Positions 7,753-16,027 of a stretch of 64,000 nt of DNA are shown piece after piece. The position numbers and the translations under genes are program-made. This DNA comes from Escherichia coli DSM 30083 = JCM 1649 = ATCC 11775 (lineage in GTDB: Bacteria; Pseudomonadota; Gammaproteobacteria; Enterobacterales; Enterobacteriaceae). Below the pieces are notes generated by a model. That model saw only the letters and a list, made by a program, of their open reading frames with translations. It did not search any database and was not told the DNA's origin. Each line of letters begins with the position of its first letter. Within the stretch, counting starts at the first letter, position 1. Where the stretch lies: the NCBI RefSeq assembly GCF_003697165.2, contig NZ_CP033092.2, positions 3,348,001 to 3,412,000 on the forward strand, in the 5' to 3' direction.

Positions 7753-9294
7753 ATGGCTTTTGCCTCATTAATTGAACGCCAGCGCATTCGCCTGCTGCTG
7801 GCGTTATTATTCGGTGCCTGCGGAACGCTGGCCTTCTCTCCTTACGACGTCTGGCCTGCGGCGATTATTTCGCTGATGGGGCTTCAGGCGTTGACCTTTA
7901 ACCGTCGTCCACTCCAGTCTGCCGCTATTGGCTTTTGCTGGGGATTTGGTCTCTTTGGCAGCGGTATTAACTGGGTCTATGTCAGCATCGCGACCTTTGG
8001 TGGAATGCCTGGCCCGGTTAACGTCTTCCTGGTGGTGCTGCTGGCGGCGTATTTGTCGCTGTATACCGGACTGTTTGCTGGCGTGCTGTCGCGGTTGTGG
8101 TCAAAAACCACCTGGCTGCGCGTGGCGATTGCCGCCCCTGCTCTCTGGCAAATGACCGAGTTTCTGCGCGGTTGGGTGCTGACTGGCTTCCCGTGGTTAC
8201 AGTTCGGCTATAGCCAGATTGATGGCCCGTTAAAAGGGCTGGCACCGATAATGGGCGTGGAAGCCATTAACTTCCTGCTGATGATGGTTAGCGGCCTGCT
8301 GGCACTGGCGTTGGTCAAACGCAACTGGCGTCCGCTGGTGGTGGCCGTCGTGCTGTTTGCCCTTCCCTTCCCGCTGCGTTACATCCAGTGGTTTACCCCG
8401 CAACCGGAGAAAACCATTCAGGTTTCGATGGTTCAGGGCGATATTCCGCAATCGCTGAAATGGGACGAAGGCCAGCTTCTTAATACGCTGAAGATTTACT
8501 ACAACGCAACGGCACCGCTGATGGGCAAATCATCGTTGATTATCTGGCCGGAGTCGGCGATAACCGATCTGGAAATTAATCAGCAACCGTTCCTCAAAGC
8601 ACTGGACGGTGAGTTGCGCGATAAAGGTAGCTCGCTGGTAACCGGGATTGTTGACGCACGTCTCAATAAGCAGAACCGCTACGATACCTACAACACCATC
8701 ATCACGCTGGGTAAAGGTGCGCCGTACAGCTACGAATCAGCCGATCGCTATAACAAAAACCATCTGGTGCCGTTTGGCGAGTTTGTCCCGCTGGAGTCGA
8801 TTCTGCGTCCGTTAGCACCGTTCTTTGATCTGCCGATGTCGTCGTTCAGCCGTGGGCCATATATCCAACCACCGCTGTCGGTAAATGGTATTGAGCTTAC
8901 TGCGGCTATTTGCTACGAGATCATTCTCGGCGAGCAAGTGCGCGATAACTTCCGCCCGGATACCGACTATCTGCTGACTATCTCCAACGATGCGTGGTTT
9001 GGTAAGTCTATTGGTCCATGGCAGCACTTCCAGATGGCGCGAATGCGTGCGCTGGAGCTGGCGCGCCCACTGTTGCGCAGCACCAACAACGGCATTACGG
9101 CGGTGATTGGCCCGCAGGGTGAGATTCAGGCGATGATCCCGCAGTTCACCCGCGAGGTGTTGACCACTAACGTGACACCAACCACCGGACTCACACCGTA
9201 CGCACGAACCGGCAACTGGCCGCTGTGGGTGCTGACGGCGCTGTTTGGTTTTGCCGCTGTACTGATGAGTCTGCGTCAGCGACGTAAACGTTGA
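7753..9294 (+). CDS. lnt: Apolipoprotein N-acyltransferase
   Basis: An inner-membrane enzyme that adds the third acyl chain to the N-terminal Cys of lipoproteins so that they can be sorted to the outer membrane. The 513 residues contain a polytopic N-terminal membrane part (about residues 10-210), a periplasmic nitrilase-fold domain with the catalytic triad E267, K335 and C387, and a last membrane helix near residues 487-507. The C terminus is one residue longer than the 512 I recall for K-12. Last gene of the ybeZYX-lnt operon, followed by a degenerate REP and a two-way terminator. Confidence 0.97.
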   Translation: MAFASLIERQRIRLLLALLFGACGTLAFSPYDVWPAAIISLMGLQALTFNRRPLQSAAIGFCWGFGLFGSGINWVYVSIATFGGMPGPVNVFLVVLLAAYLSLYTGLFAGVLSRLWSKTTWLRVAIAAPALWQMTEFLRGWVLTGFPWLQFGYSQIDGPLKGLAPIMGVEAINFLLMMVSGLLALALVKRNWRPLVVAVVLFALPFPLRYIQWFTPQPEKTIQVSMVQGDIPQSLKWDEGQLLNTLKIYYNATAPLMGKSSLIIWPESAITDLEINQQPFLKALDGELRDKGSSLVTGIVDARLNKQNRYDTYNTIITLGKGAPYSYESADRYNKNHLVPFGEFVPLESILRPLAPFFDLPMSSFSRGPYIQPPLSVNGIELTAAICYEIILGEQVRDNFRPDTDYLLTISNDAWFGKSIGPWQHFQMARMRALELARPLLRSTNNGITAVIGPQGEIQAMIPQFTREVLTTNVTPTTGLTPYARTGNWPLWVLTALFGFAAVLMSLRQRRKR

Positions 9295-9301
9295 TGTGAA
9301 T

Positions 9302-9330
9302 GATGCGCGACGCTTATCAGGCCTACGCGA
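9302..9330. repeat. Degenerate half REP element
   Basis: The sequence GATGCGCGACGCTTATCAGGCCTACG keeps the right arm of the REP consensus, but the left arm and loop are shortened. It marks the boundary between the conserved lnt operon and the accessory rhomboid gene. Confidence 0.6.
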
Positions 9331-9394
9331 TTTTTACAATATGTTGAATTTTCGCGATTTTGTAGGATAAAGCGTACTTTTTCAACACGCTCTG

Positions 9395-9419
9395 GGGCAT
9401 GATTATCATGCCCTTTTTT
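9395..9419. terminator. Terminator between lnt and the rhomboid gene
   Basis: An 8-bp stem GGGCATGA/TCATGCCC (9395-9402 with 9406-9413) is followed by six T on the plus strand. It ends two bases before the stop codon of the convergent rhomboid gene. It serves lnt; it could also stop minus-strand transcription, but the T tract on that side is poor. Confidence 0.8.
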
Positions 9420-9420
9420 C

Positions 9421-11298
9421 TTACGGTTCAGGGATACAAGCCACATCGCCATATTGGAGATGCCGAATAATTGCCTGCGGATCAAGCGAGCGCGTCCTGT
9501 CCATTTGGATTAACCTGTTCTTCGCCATAACAAATATCTTTCTATCATCCGCTGAAAAACGAAGATGATTCACGTAGCTGGCGGGATAAACGCCAATAAT
9601 CTGCCCGGCATTAATATTGAGCAGGATGACATAACCTTGCAGGCCATATGACACCAACGCTAAATACTGACCGTCCGGGCTAATACCCTCAACGGAATAA
9701 ACGCTCCTGCTACACCATTGCGTCATAATGCTGGCTTGTTGATCCTCAGCTCTTATACGTGAAATCCCCTGGCTATCGGCAAAAATAATCTCACCATTTT
9801 TTGGTCGGAATCCCATCGCAGAAACGACACCACGCGCATTACCTGCGGGAAAGTCTTCTTTCTGATGCGTGATGGTATTGATCCGCACGATGTTACCTCT
9901 GCCTGCTCCCGGAACCAGTAATGTTTTTTCATCCGGGGAAAGTGCCATAACCCAGGCGCCTGGTTTACCGCTCATCCCCGTCCCGTCGTATTTCTCCAGC
10001 GGGATATCCGCCACATGCTGATAAGCCACCAGATCAATCGCTGACACACTATTACTGGTGCGATTCATCACCCAGGCTTTTGTGCCATCACGCGAGAGGA
10101 TAAAGCTGTCAGGATGTGCGCCGGTGGTAATCGACTGAATAATCTCCCCCGTCGCCACGTTAATGACCGATAACGCATTCGCTTCAAATGAAGTCGCATA
10201 AATCAACTTTTCATCCAGGCTTAATGCCAGCGATCTGACGCCCTGATCTTTACAGCCACCACAATGTTTGACTGACTTTTCTTTCGCTATGGGCGCTGTA
10301 AAGGTATGCAGGATTTTCTTTTGTCCGAGGTCGAAAACAACAATACTGTTCGTGTTTTCAATTGCGGCATACAACGTATTACCATCCCGACTGATCGCCA
10401 TATCATGGATATCGGCAATCTCAGCGAGTAAATCACCACTGGCCTGCTCACGACTTACCGGAGCGGATAATGTTTCCCTGAGGGCGTTGCGCTCCTCCAC
10501 TAACTGCTGCTTTTTTTGTCGTCGCTCTTGTTCAATCTCCTGCGGATAAAACGCTTCACGCAGGCTTTGCCCGACCTGTAAAACTGATTCATCAATCTGC
10601 TGCTGCACAAACCAGATAGTCCCGGTCAGAAGAAGAGTGACCGCAACAATAATCCCGCCTTCCGTAACGAGCCGATTTTGCCCAACTAAACGCGCACTCA
10701 GCCAACCCAACGTGCCCCCCGCAATCAGGCCGCCAATGTGGCAAGCGTTATCTATTCCTGTTTGCCGGGTACCATACAACAGTGTCAGCGCCACCATACC
10801 CAACAGAGGAAATACTCGCCGCTGGTTTTTATGGTGTGTGCCCGCACCTGAAGCAAGCTGTGTTGCTATCGCAGCGCCCGCTATTCCCATAATTGCCCCG
10901 GATGCCCCAATGCTGATGACTATCTGCTCACTTTCGCGTAACGTATAACAGGCGCTGATCAGCCCACCAAAGATGCCGGAGAATAACCAGATAATCAGGA
11001 GTCGCCATTTCCCCAGTATCCGTTCCGCCACTGTCCCCACCACCAGGAGTGCAAACATATTCATCAGCAAATGGGAAAAACTACTGTGCAGAAAAACACT
11101 GCTCAATAAGCGCCAGGATTCATCCGACAACGTGAGAGAAGCAACGTTAGCGCCGAGATGGATGAGTGCGGATTGATCGACTTCTTCGTAACTCATCCAT
11201 TGTGCGAGGTAACAAAATATCCCAACACAGAGCGCAAAAAGGATCAGGGTTATTGCGGGTAATTGAACATTTAACGGCTTAACCGAAGATGCAGACAT
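9421..11298 (-). CDS. Rhomboid intramembrane serine protease fused to a YVTN/YncE-like beta-propeller
   Basis: A predicted inner-membrane protease of 625 residues; I know no gene name or substrate. Residues 10-205 form a rhomboid domain: HLLMN gives H76 and the oxyanion N80, GASG holds the nucleophile S133, and NACHIGG holds the general base H187. The H-to-N and S-to-H spacings match GlpG closely. Another hydrophobic helix follows at about 211-231, then a charged, probably coiled segment (232-290). Residues 298-610 carry seven SxDGxxLY-like repeats, the pattern of a seven-blade propeller. A CxxC (C346, C349) lies between blades 1 and 2. With six helices plus one, the propeller should be periplasmic (inference). 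The start has AAGGAAG 8 bases upstream. The gene stands alone between lnt and gltI; in K-12, by recall, an IS5 copy occupies this spot. Confidence 0.9.
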   Translation of the reverse strand: MSASSVKPLNVQLPAITLILFALCVGIFCYLAQWMSYEEVDQSALIHLGANVASLTLSDESWRLLSSVFLHSSFSHLLMNMFALLVVGTVAERILGKWRLLIIWLFSGIFGGLISACYTLRESEQIVISIGASGAIMGIAGAAIATQLASGAGTHHKNQRRVFPLLGMVALTLLYGTRQTGIDNACHIGGLIAGGTLGWLSARLVGQNRLVTEGGIIVAVTLLLTGTIWFVQQQIDESVLQVGQSLREAFYPQEIEQERRQKKQQLVEERNALRETLSAPVSREQASGDLLAEIADIHDMAISRDGNTLYAAIENTNSIVVFDLGQKKILHTFTAPIAKEKSVKHCGGCKDQGVRSLALSLDEKLIYATSFEANALSVINVATGEIIQSITTGAHPDSFILSRDGTKAWVMNRTSNSVSAIDLVAYQHVADIPLEKYDGTGMSGKPGAWVMALSPDEKTLLVPGAGRGNIVRINTITHQKEDFPAGNARGVVSAMGFRPKNGEIIFADSQGISRIRAEDQQASIMTQWCSRSVYSVEGISPDGQYLALVSYGLQGYVILLNINAGQIIGVYPASYVNHLRFSADDRKIFVMAKNRLIQMDRTRSLDPQAIIRHLQYGDVACIPEP

Positions 11299-11454
11299 AA
11301 GGTGATTCTTCCTTGAAAAGACTAGTAAAAAGCATTTTCCCGAGTGTAGTTATCATCCCGGCAAACGTCCCACACCGAAAAGTTAACACTGTCCGAAATA
11401 TGACTTTTTCAAACTGAAATTACAATCGTAATTAATTCACCCCTAAGTATTTTT

Positions 11455-11470
11455 TGGCATGTAAGTTGCT
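11455..11470 (+). promoter_or_regulatory. Sigma-54 type promoter of gltIJKL
   Basis: TGGCATGTAAGTTGCT has the invariant GG (11456-11457) and GC (11468-11469) separated by 10 bases, as required for the -24/-12 sigma-54 promoter, and it points toward gltI. The gltI operon is part of the nitrogen (NtrC) regulon in E. coli. The start would give a leader of about 270 bases. Confidence 0.65.
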
Positions 11471-11537
11471 CTATTTACTGTGTAAGCAATGAAATCAGCC
11501 GCAACGCAACCGGGTTGCACCACCACAAATCAGCGGT

Positions 11538-11554
11538 AGCACCAAAAAGGTGCG
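11538..11554. promoter_or_regulatory. NtrC-like operator in the gltI leader
   Basis: GCACC-AAAAA-GGTGC (11539-11553) is a perfect 5-bp inverted repeat that matches the NtrC consensus core (TGCACC-N5-GGTGCA) at all but the outermost bases. It lies about 70 bases downstream of the sigma-54 promoter rather than upstream; a second, reversed repeat GGTGC/GCACC is near 11578-11590. Confidence 0.5.
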
Positions 11555-11751
11555 GTTTAAGAATTTTGCTTCGGAATGGTGCGGCGCACCTCGCAAAAAT
11601 AAACAATAAAACAGCAATATCTTTACATTTATCCAAACTAAATGTTACCTAACAAACACAACACTGCACAATAAAGTCGCAGATGATAACAACACAAACA
11701 CTCACAACGGGTATCCATGCGTTTTTAACGCAGAAGATAAAGGAGTTGGAT

Positions 11752-12660
11752 ATGCAATTACGTAAACCTGCCACAGCAATCCTGGCCCTGGCGCTTTCCG
11801 CAGGACTGGCACAGGCAGATGACGCCGCCCCGGCAGCAGGCAGCACGCTGGACAAAATCGCCAAAAACGGCGTGATTGTCGTCGGTCACCGTGAATCTTC
11901 AGTACCTTTCTCTTATTACGACAATCAGCAAAAAGTGGTGGGCTACTCGCAGGATTACTCCAACGCCATTGTTGAAGCAGTGAAAAAGAAACTCAACAAA
12001 CCAGACTTACAGGTGAAATTGATTCCGATCACCTCACAAAACCGTATTCCACTGCTGCAAAACGGCACTTTCGATTTTGAATGCGGTTCTACCACCAACA
12101 ATGCCGAACGCCAAAAACAGGCGGCTTTCTCTGACACTATTTTCGTGGTCGGTACGCGCCTGCTGACCAAAAAGGGCGGCGATATCAAAGATTTTGCCGA
12201 CCTGAAAGGCAAAGCCGTAGTCGTCACTTCCGGCACTACCTCTGAAGTTTTGCTCAACAAACTGAATGAAGAGCAAAAAATGAATATGCGCATCATCAGC
12301 GCCAAAGATCACGGTGACTCTTTCCGCACCCTGGAAAGCGGTCGTGCCGTTGCCTTTATGATGGATGATGCCCTGCTGGCCGGTGAACGTGCGAAAGCGA
12401 AGAAACCAGACAACTGGGAAATCGTCGGCAAGCCGCAGTCTCAGGAAGCCTACGGTTGCATGTTGCGTAAAGACGATCCGCAGTTCAAAAAGCTGATGGA
12501 TGACACTATCGCTCAGGTGCAGACCTCCGGTGAAGCGGAAAAATGGTTTGATAAATGGTTCAAAAACCCAATTCCGCCGAAAAACCTGAACATGAATTTC
12601 GAACTGTCAGACGAAATGAAAGCACTGTTCAAAGAACCGAATGACAAGGCACTGAACTAA
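11752..12660 (+). CDS. gltI: Glutamate/aspartate periplasmic binding protein
   Basis: The solute receptor of the GltIJKL ABC importer; it binds L-glutamate and L-aspartate in the periplasm. The 302-residue product begins with a classic signal peptide (MQLRKPATAILALALSAGLA, cleavage near AQA-DD), followed by a family 3 binding-protein fold. I use the ATG at 11752, which has AAGGAG 7 bases upstream and directly precedes the signal peptide; the longer frame from 11683 would bury that peptide. The gene is followed by the SroC RNA and its terminator, which limits readthrough into gltJKL. Confidence 0.97.
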   Translation: MQLRKPATAILALALSAGLAQADDAAPAAGSTLDKIAKNGVIVVGHRESSVPFSYYDNQQKVVGYSQDYSNAIVEAVKKKLNKPDLQVKLIPITSQNRIPLLQNGTFDFECGSTTNNAERQKQAAFSDTIFVVGTRLLTKKGGDIKDFADLKGKAVVVTSGTTSEVLLNKLNEEQKMNMRIISAKDHGDSFRTLESGRAVAFMMDDALLAGERAKAKKPDNWEIVGKPQSQEAYGCMLRKDDPQFKKLMDDTIAQVQTSGEAEKWFDKWFKNPIPPKNLNMNFELSDEMKALFKEPNDKALN

Positions 12661-12816
12661 TTACAAGAACCAGGGGCGGAAATTCCAGCCCTCTCGATTG
12701 TTACGTAGCACGGACAGACTATACGCCTGGTGGTCGTTCCCCATCGGGCCTGAAAACCGCAATACGCTGGGTAACAATCTTCGAGGGTAGCAGTTAACGC
12801 TGCTACCCTCTTTTTT
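12652..12816 (+). ncRNA. sroC: SroC small RNA (GcvB sponge)
   Basis: The gltI-gltJ gap matches the E. coli SroC RNA as I remember it, an approximately 160-nt fragment released by RNase E from the gltI mRNA. SroC base-pairs with the sRNA GcvB and triggers its decay, relieving repression of amino-acid transporters. The 3' end is fixed by the strong terminator at 12783-12816. The 5' end is a processing site and is approximate, at or just before the gltI stop codon. Confidence 0.8.
12783..12816 (+). terminator. Intrinsic terminator at the 3' end of SroC
   Basis: A perfect 11-bp stem GAGGGTAGCAG/CTGCTACCCTC (12783-12793 with 12800-12810), a 6-base loop and six T. Partial readthrough must feed gltJKL, since no other clear promoter is seen before gltJ. 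Confidence 0.92.
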
Positions 12817-12829
12817 CTGGAGTAGATTT

Positions 12830-13570
12830 ATGTCTATAGACTGGAACTGGGGTATTTTTTTACAACAAGCCCCGTTCGGCAACACCACCTATCTTGGTTG
12901 GATCTGGAGTGGTTTTCAGGTGACGATCGCTTTGTCGATCTGCGCCTGGATTATCGCTTTCCTCGTCGGTTCATTTTTCGGCATTTTACGTACCGTTCCA
13001 AACCGTTTTCTCTCCGGTCTGGGTACGTTGTATGTCGAACTGTTCCGCAACGTGCCGTTGATTGTGCAATTCTTTACCTGGTACCTGGTGATCCCGGAGC
13101 TGCTGCCAGAGAAAATCGGCATGTGGTTTAAGGCAGAGCTGGATCCCAATATTCAGTTTTTCCTTTCATCCATGCTCTGCCTGGGGCTGTTTACCGCCGC
13201 CCGTGTTTGCGAACAGGTACGCGCAGCTATTCAGTCGCTGCCGCGTGGGCAAAAAAATGCCGCGCTGGCGATGGGTCTGACGCTACCGCAGGCCTACCGC
13301 TACGTACTGCTGCCTAATGCTTATCGCGTTATCGTCCCGCCGATGACCTCAGAGATGATGAACCTGGTGAAAAACTCCGCCATCGCCTCGACTATCGGTC
13401 TGGTGGATATGGCGGCGCAGGCGGGTAAATTGCTCGATTACTCGGCCCACGCCTGGGAGTCGTTTACCGCCATTACGCTGGCGTATGTATTGATTAACGC
13501 TTTTATCATGCTGGTGATGACGCTGGTTGAACGTAAAGTTCGCCTGCCCGGCAACATGGGGGGCAAATAA
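12830..13570 (+). CDS. gltJ: Glutamate/aspartate ABC transporter permease GltJ
   Basis: One of two inner-membrane subunits of the GltIJKL importer. The 246 residues contain several membrane helices and the HisM-type permease EAA loop (around residues 137-160, with ALAMGLTLPQAYRYVLLP). TCTGGAG lies 7 bases before the ATG. Its TAA shares its last base with the ATG of gltK, so the two permeases are normally translationally coupled. In this genome the partner gltK is interrupted. Confidence 0.96.
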   Translation: MSIDWNWGIFLQQAPFGNTTYLGWIWSGFQVTIALSICAWIIAFLVGSFFGILRTVPNRFLSGLGTLYVELFRNVPLIVQFFTWYLVIPELLPEKIGMWFKAELDPNIQFFLSSMLCLGLFTAARVCEQVRAAIQSLPRGQKNAALAMGLTLPQAYRYVLLPNAYRVIVPPMTSEMMNLVKNSAIASTIGLVDMAAQAGKLLDYSAHAWESFTAITLAYVLINAFIMLVMTLVERKVRLPGNMGGK

Positions 13571-14244
13571 TGTACGAGTTTGACTAGAGTTCCATTGTTC
13601 CTTCCCTGCCATATCTGCTCGACGGGCTGGTGATCACGCTGAAAATCACCGTCACGGCAGTGGTGATTGGTATTTTGTGGGGCACCATGCTGGCGGTGAT
13701 GCGCTTGTCCAGCTTTGCGCCCGTAGCGTGGTTTGCCAAAGCCTACGTTAACGTATTCCGCTCGATTCCTTTAGTTATGGTTTTGCTGTGGTTTTACCTG
13801 ATCGTACCGGGTTTTCTGCAAAACGTGCTGGGATTATCACCCAAAAATGATATCCGTTTAATTTCGGCGATGGTGGCGTTTTCGATGTTTGAAGCGGCCT
13901 ACTATTCAGAGATTATCCGTGCTGGTATTCAAAGTATTTCTCGTGGTCAGTCGAGCGCCGCGCTGGCGTTGGGAATGACTCACTGGCAGTCGATGAAACT
14001 GATTATTCTGCCGCAGGCGTTCCGCGCGATGGTGCCGCTGTTGCTCACTCAGGGCATCGTACTGTTTCAGGATACCTCACTGGTGTATGTGTTATCTCTG
14101 GCCGATTTCTTCCGTACCGCCTCAACCATTGGTGAGCGTGATGGTACGCAGGTTGAGATGATCCTGTTTGCCGGATTTGTTTATTTCGTTATTAGCCTTA
14201 GCGCGTCGTTGTTGGTCAGCTACTTGAAAAGAAGGACAGCATAA
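13570..14244 (+). pseudogene. gltK: Glutamate/aspartate ABC transporter permease GltK, amber codon at position 6
   Basis: Would encode the second permease subunit of the GltIJKL importer, 224 residues. The ATG at 13570 overlaps the gltJ stop, and the first codons read MYEFD, then TAG at 13585-13587, then [10 protein letters not shown] and the whole rest of the permease in frame to TAA at 14242. K-12 has Trp (TGG) at this position by recall, so a single G-to-A change explains it. Everything after codon 6 looks intact, including the EAA loop. The first in-frame start after the stop is GTG 13630 (codon 21), which lies inside the first membrane helix and has no good ribosome site. Reinitiation or amber suppression could still make some protein. 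The stop overlaps the gltL ATG. Confidence 0.88.
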
Positions 14245-14969
14245 TGATTACCCTGAAAAATGTTTCAAAATGGTATGGTCACTTTCAGGTGCTGACCGAC
14301 TGCTCAACCGAAGTGAAAAAAGGCGAAGTGGTGGTGGTTTGCGGCCCGTCTGGTTCAGGCAAATCAACGCTGATTAAAACCGTCAACGGCCTCGAACCGG
14401 TGCAGCAAGGTGAAATCACCGTCGATGGCATCGTGGTTAACGACAAGAAAACCGATCTGGCGAAACTGCGTTCCCGCGTCGGGATGGTGTTTCAGCATTT
14501 CGAGCTGTTCCCCCATCTGTCGATTATCGAAAACCTGACCCTGGCGCAGGTGAAAGTGCTTAAACGCAATAAAGCGCCGGCTCGTGAAAAAGCATTGAAA
14601 TTGCTGGAGCGCGTCGGGCTTTCCGCACATGCCAATAAGTTTCCGGCGCAGCTTTCCGGCGGCCAGCAGCAGCGTGTGGCGATCGCTCGCGCATTGTGCA
14701 TGGATCCTATTGCCATGCTGTTCGACGAACCAACGTCGGCGCTGGATCCGGAGATGATCAACGAAGTGCTGGACGTGATGGTCGAACTGGCGAACGAAGG
14801 AATGACGATGATGGTGGTGACCCACGAAATGGGCTTTGCCCGTAAAGTGGCGAATCGGGTGATCTTTATGGACGAGGGTAAAATTGTCGAAGACTCGCCG
14901 AAAGACGCTTTCTTCGATGATCCGAAATCGGACCGCGCAAAAGACTTCCTCGCAAAAATCCTGCATTAA
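14244..14969 (+). CDS. gltL: Glutamate/aspartate ABC transporter ATP-binding protein
   Basis: The cytoplasmic ATPase of the importer, 241 residues. Walker A is GPSGSGKST, the signature is LSGGQQQRVAIARAL and Walker B is AMLFDEPTSALDPE, with the H-loop in VVTHEMGF. Its ATG overlaps the gltK stop (TAATG), so its translation may drop if ribosomes leave the mRNA at the gltK amber codon. Last gene of the operon. Confidence 0.97.
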   Translation: MITLKNVSKWYGHFQVLTDCSTEVKKGEVVVVCGPSGSGKSTLIKTVNGLEPVQQGEITVDGIVVNDKKTDLAKLRSRVGMVFQHFELFPHLSIIENLTLAQVKVLKRNKAPAREKALKLLERVGLSAHANKFPAQLSGGQQQRVAIARALCMDPIAMLFDEPTSALDPEMINEVLDVMVELANEGMTMMVVTHEMGFARKVANRVIFMDEGKIVEDSPKDAFFDDPKSDRAKDFLAKILH

Positions 14970-14976
14970 TCACTCT

Positions 14977-15000
14977 GGCGCGCATACTCAATTGCGCGCC
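14977..15000 (+). terminator. Hairpin after gltL
   Basis: An 8-bp GC-rich stem GGCGCGCA/TGCGCGCC with an 8-base loop lies 8 bases after the gltL stop. It has no T tract, so it may act as an mRNA 3' stabiliser or Rho-assisted stop rather than a true intrinsic terminator. Confidence 0.5.
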
Positions 15001-15086
15001 ATCTCACGCTTTCTCGTTTCGTCCCTCGTATCTGTTACATCCCGGCGTTACCCTTGTCGCAAAGAAACACACAACAAGGAGCAACA

Positions 15087-16022
15087 ATGGCACTGCCAAT
15101 TCTGTTAGATTGCGACCCAGGTCATGACGACGCTATCGCAATCGTTCTCGCCCTCGCCTCACCAGAGCTTGATGTCAAAGCAATTACGTCTTCCGCCGGA
15201 AACCAGACACCAGAAAAAACCTTACGCAATGTTCTGCGTATGCTGACCTTGCTTAATCGCACCGATATTCCGGTAGCAAGCGGTGCGGTAAAACCGTTAA
15301 TGCGTAATTTGATTATTGCGGACAACGTGCACGGCGAAAGCGGTCTCGACGGCCCGGCATTACCGGAACCGACGTTCGCACCGCAAAACTGTACGGCGGT
15401 GGAGCTGATGGCGAAAACGGTGCGTGAAAGTGAGGAACCTGTCACCATTGTTTCTACCGGACCGCAAACTAACGTTGCCTTGCTGCTCAATAGCCACCCG
15501 GAACTGCATAGCAAAATTGCCCGTATCGTGATTATGGGCGGCGCAATGGGGCTTGGTAACTGGACGCCTGCGGCTGAATTTAATATTTACGTTGACCCGG
15601 AAGCGGCAGAAATTGTCTTCCAGTCAGGAATTCCGGTGGTGATGGCCGGTCTGGATGTTACTCACAAAGCACAAATCCACGTTGAAGACACTGAGCGTTT
15701 CCGCGCGATTGGCAACCCTGTTTCAACCATTGTTGCCGAACTGCTGGATTTCTTCCTCGAATATCATAAAGACGAAAAATGGGGCTTTGTCGGCGCACCA
15801 CTGCATGACCCATGCACCATCGCCTGGCTGTTGAAACCGGAGTTGTTTACCACTGTTGAGCGCTGGGTTGGCGTGGAAACACAAGGGAAATATACCCAGG
15901 GTATGACGGTTGTTGATTATTATTATCTGACTGGCAATAAACCGAATGCCACCGTAATGGTCGATGTTGATCGTCAGGGCTTTGTTGATTTACTGGCTGA
16001 TCGTCTGAAATTTTACGCTTAA
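15087..16022 (+). CDS. rihA: Pyrimidine-specific ribonucleoside hydrolase RihA
   Basis: Splits cytidine and uridine into base and ribose. The 311-residue product starts with the nucleoside hydrolase calcium motif (D8, D10, D14, D15 in LLDCDPGHDDA) and has the ribose-site segment AAEFNIYVDPEAA. The start at ATG 15087 has AAGGAG 6 bases upstream. In K-12 the hscC/djlC/ybeU/ybeT/djlB/ybeR/ybeQ group separates this gene from ybeL; here the gap to ybeL is 44 bases. Confidence 0.95.
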   Translation: MALPILLDCDPGHDDAIAIVLALASPELDVKAITSSAGNQTPEKTLRNVLRMLTLLNRTDIPVASGAVKPLMRNLIIADNVHGESGLDGPALPEPTFAPQNCTAVELMAKTVRESEEPVTIVSTGPQTNVALLLNSHPELHSKIARIVIMGGAMGLGNWTPAAEFNIYVDPEAAEIVFQSGIPVVMAGLDVTHKAQIHVEDTERFRAIGNPVSTIVAELLDFFLEYHKDEKWGFVGAPLHDPCTIAWLLKPELFTTVERWVGVETQGKYTQGMTVVDYYYLTGNKPNATVMVDVDRQGFVDLLADRLKFYA

Positions 16023-16027
16023 TCACT

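Larger units (their letters stand above)
11299..11751. other. Intergenic region between the rhomboid gene and gltI
   Basis: About 450 AT-rich bases separate the divergent rhomboid gene and gltI. It holds the ribosome site of the rhomboid gene, the sigma-54 promoter and the NtrC-like repeats described separately. No insertion sequence or remnant of one is visible. Confidence 0.6.

Noticed and set aside
13630..14244. 205-codon ORF as an independent gene
   Set aside because: It is the body of gltK after the amber codon. It starts inside the first membrane helix and lacks its own ribosome site.
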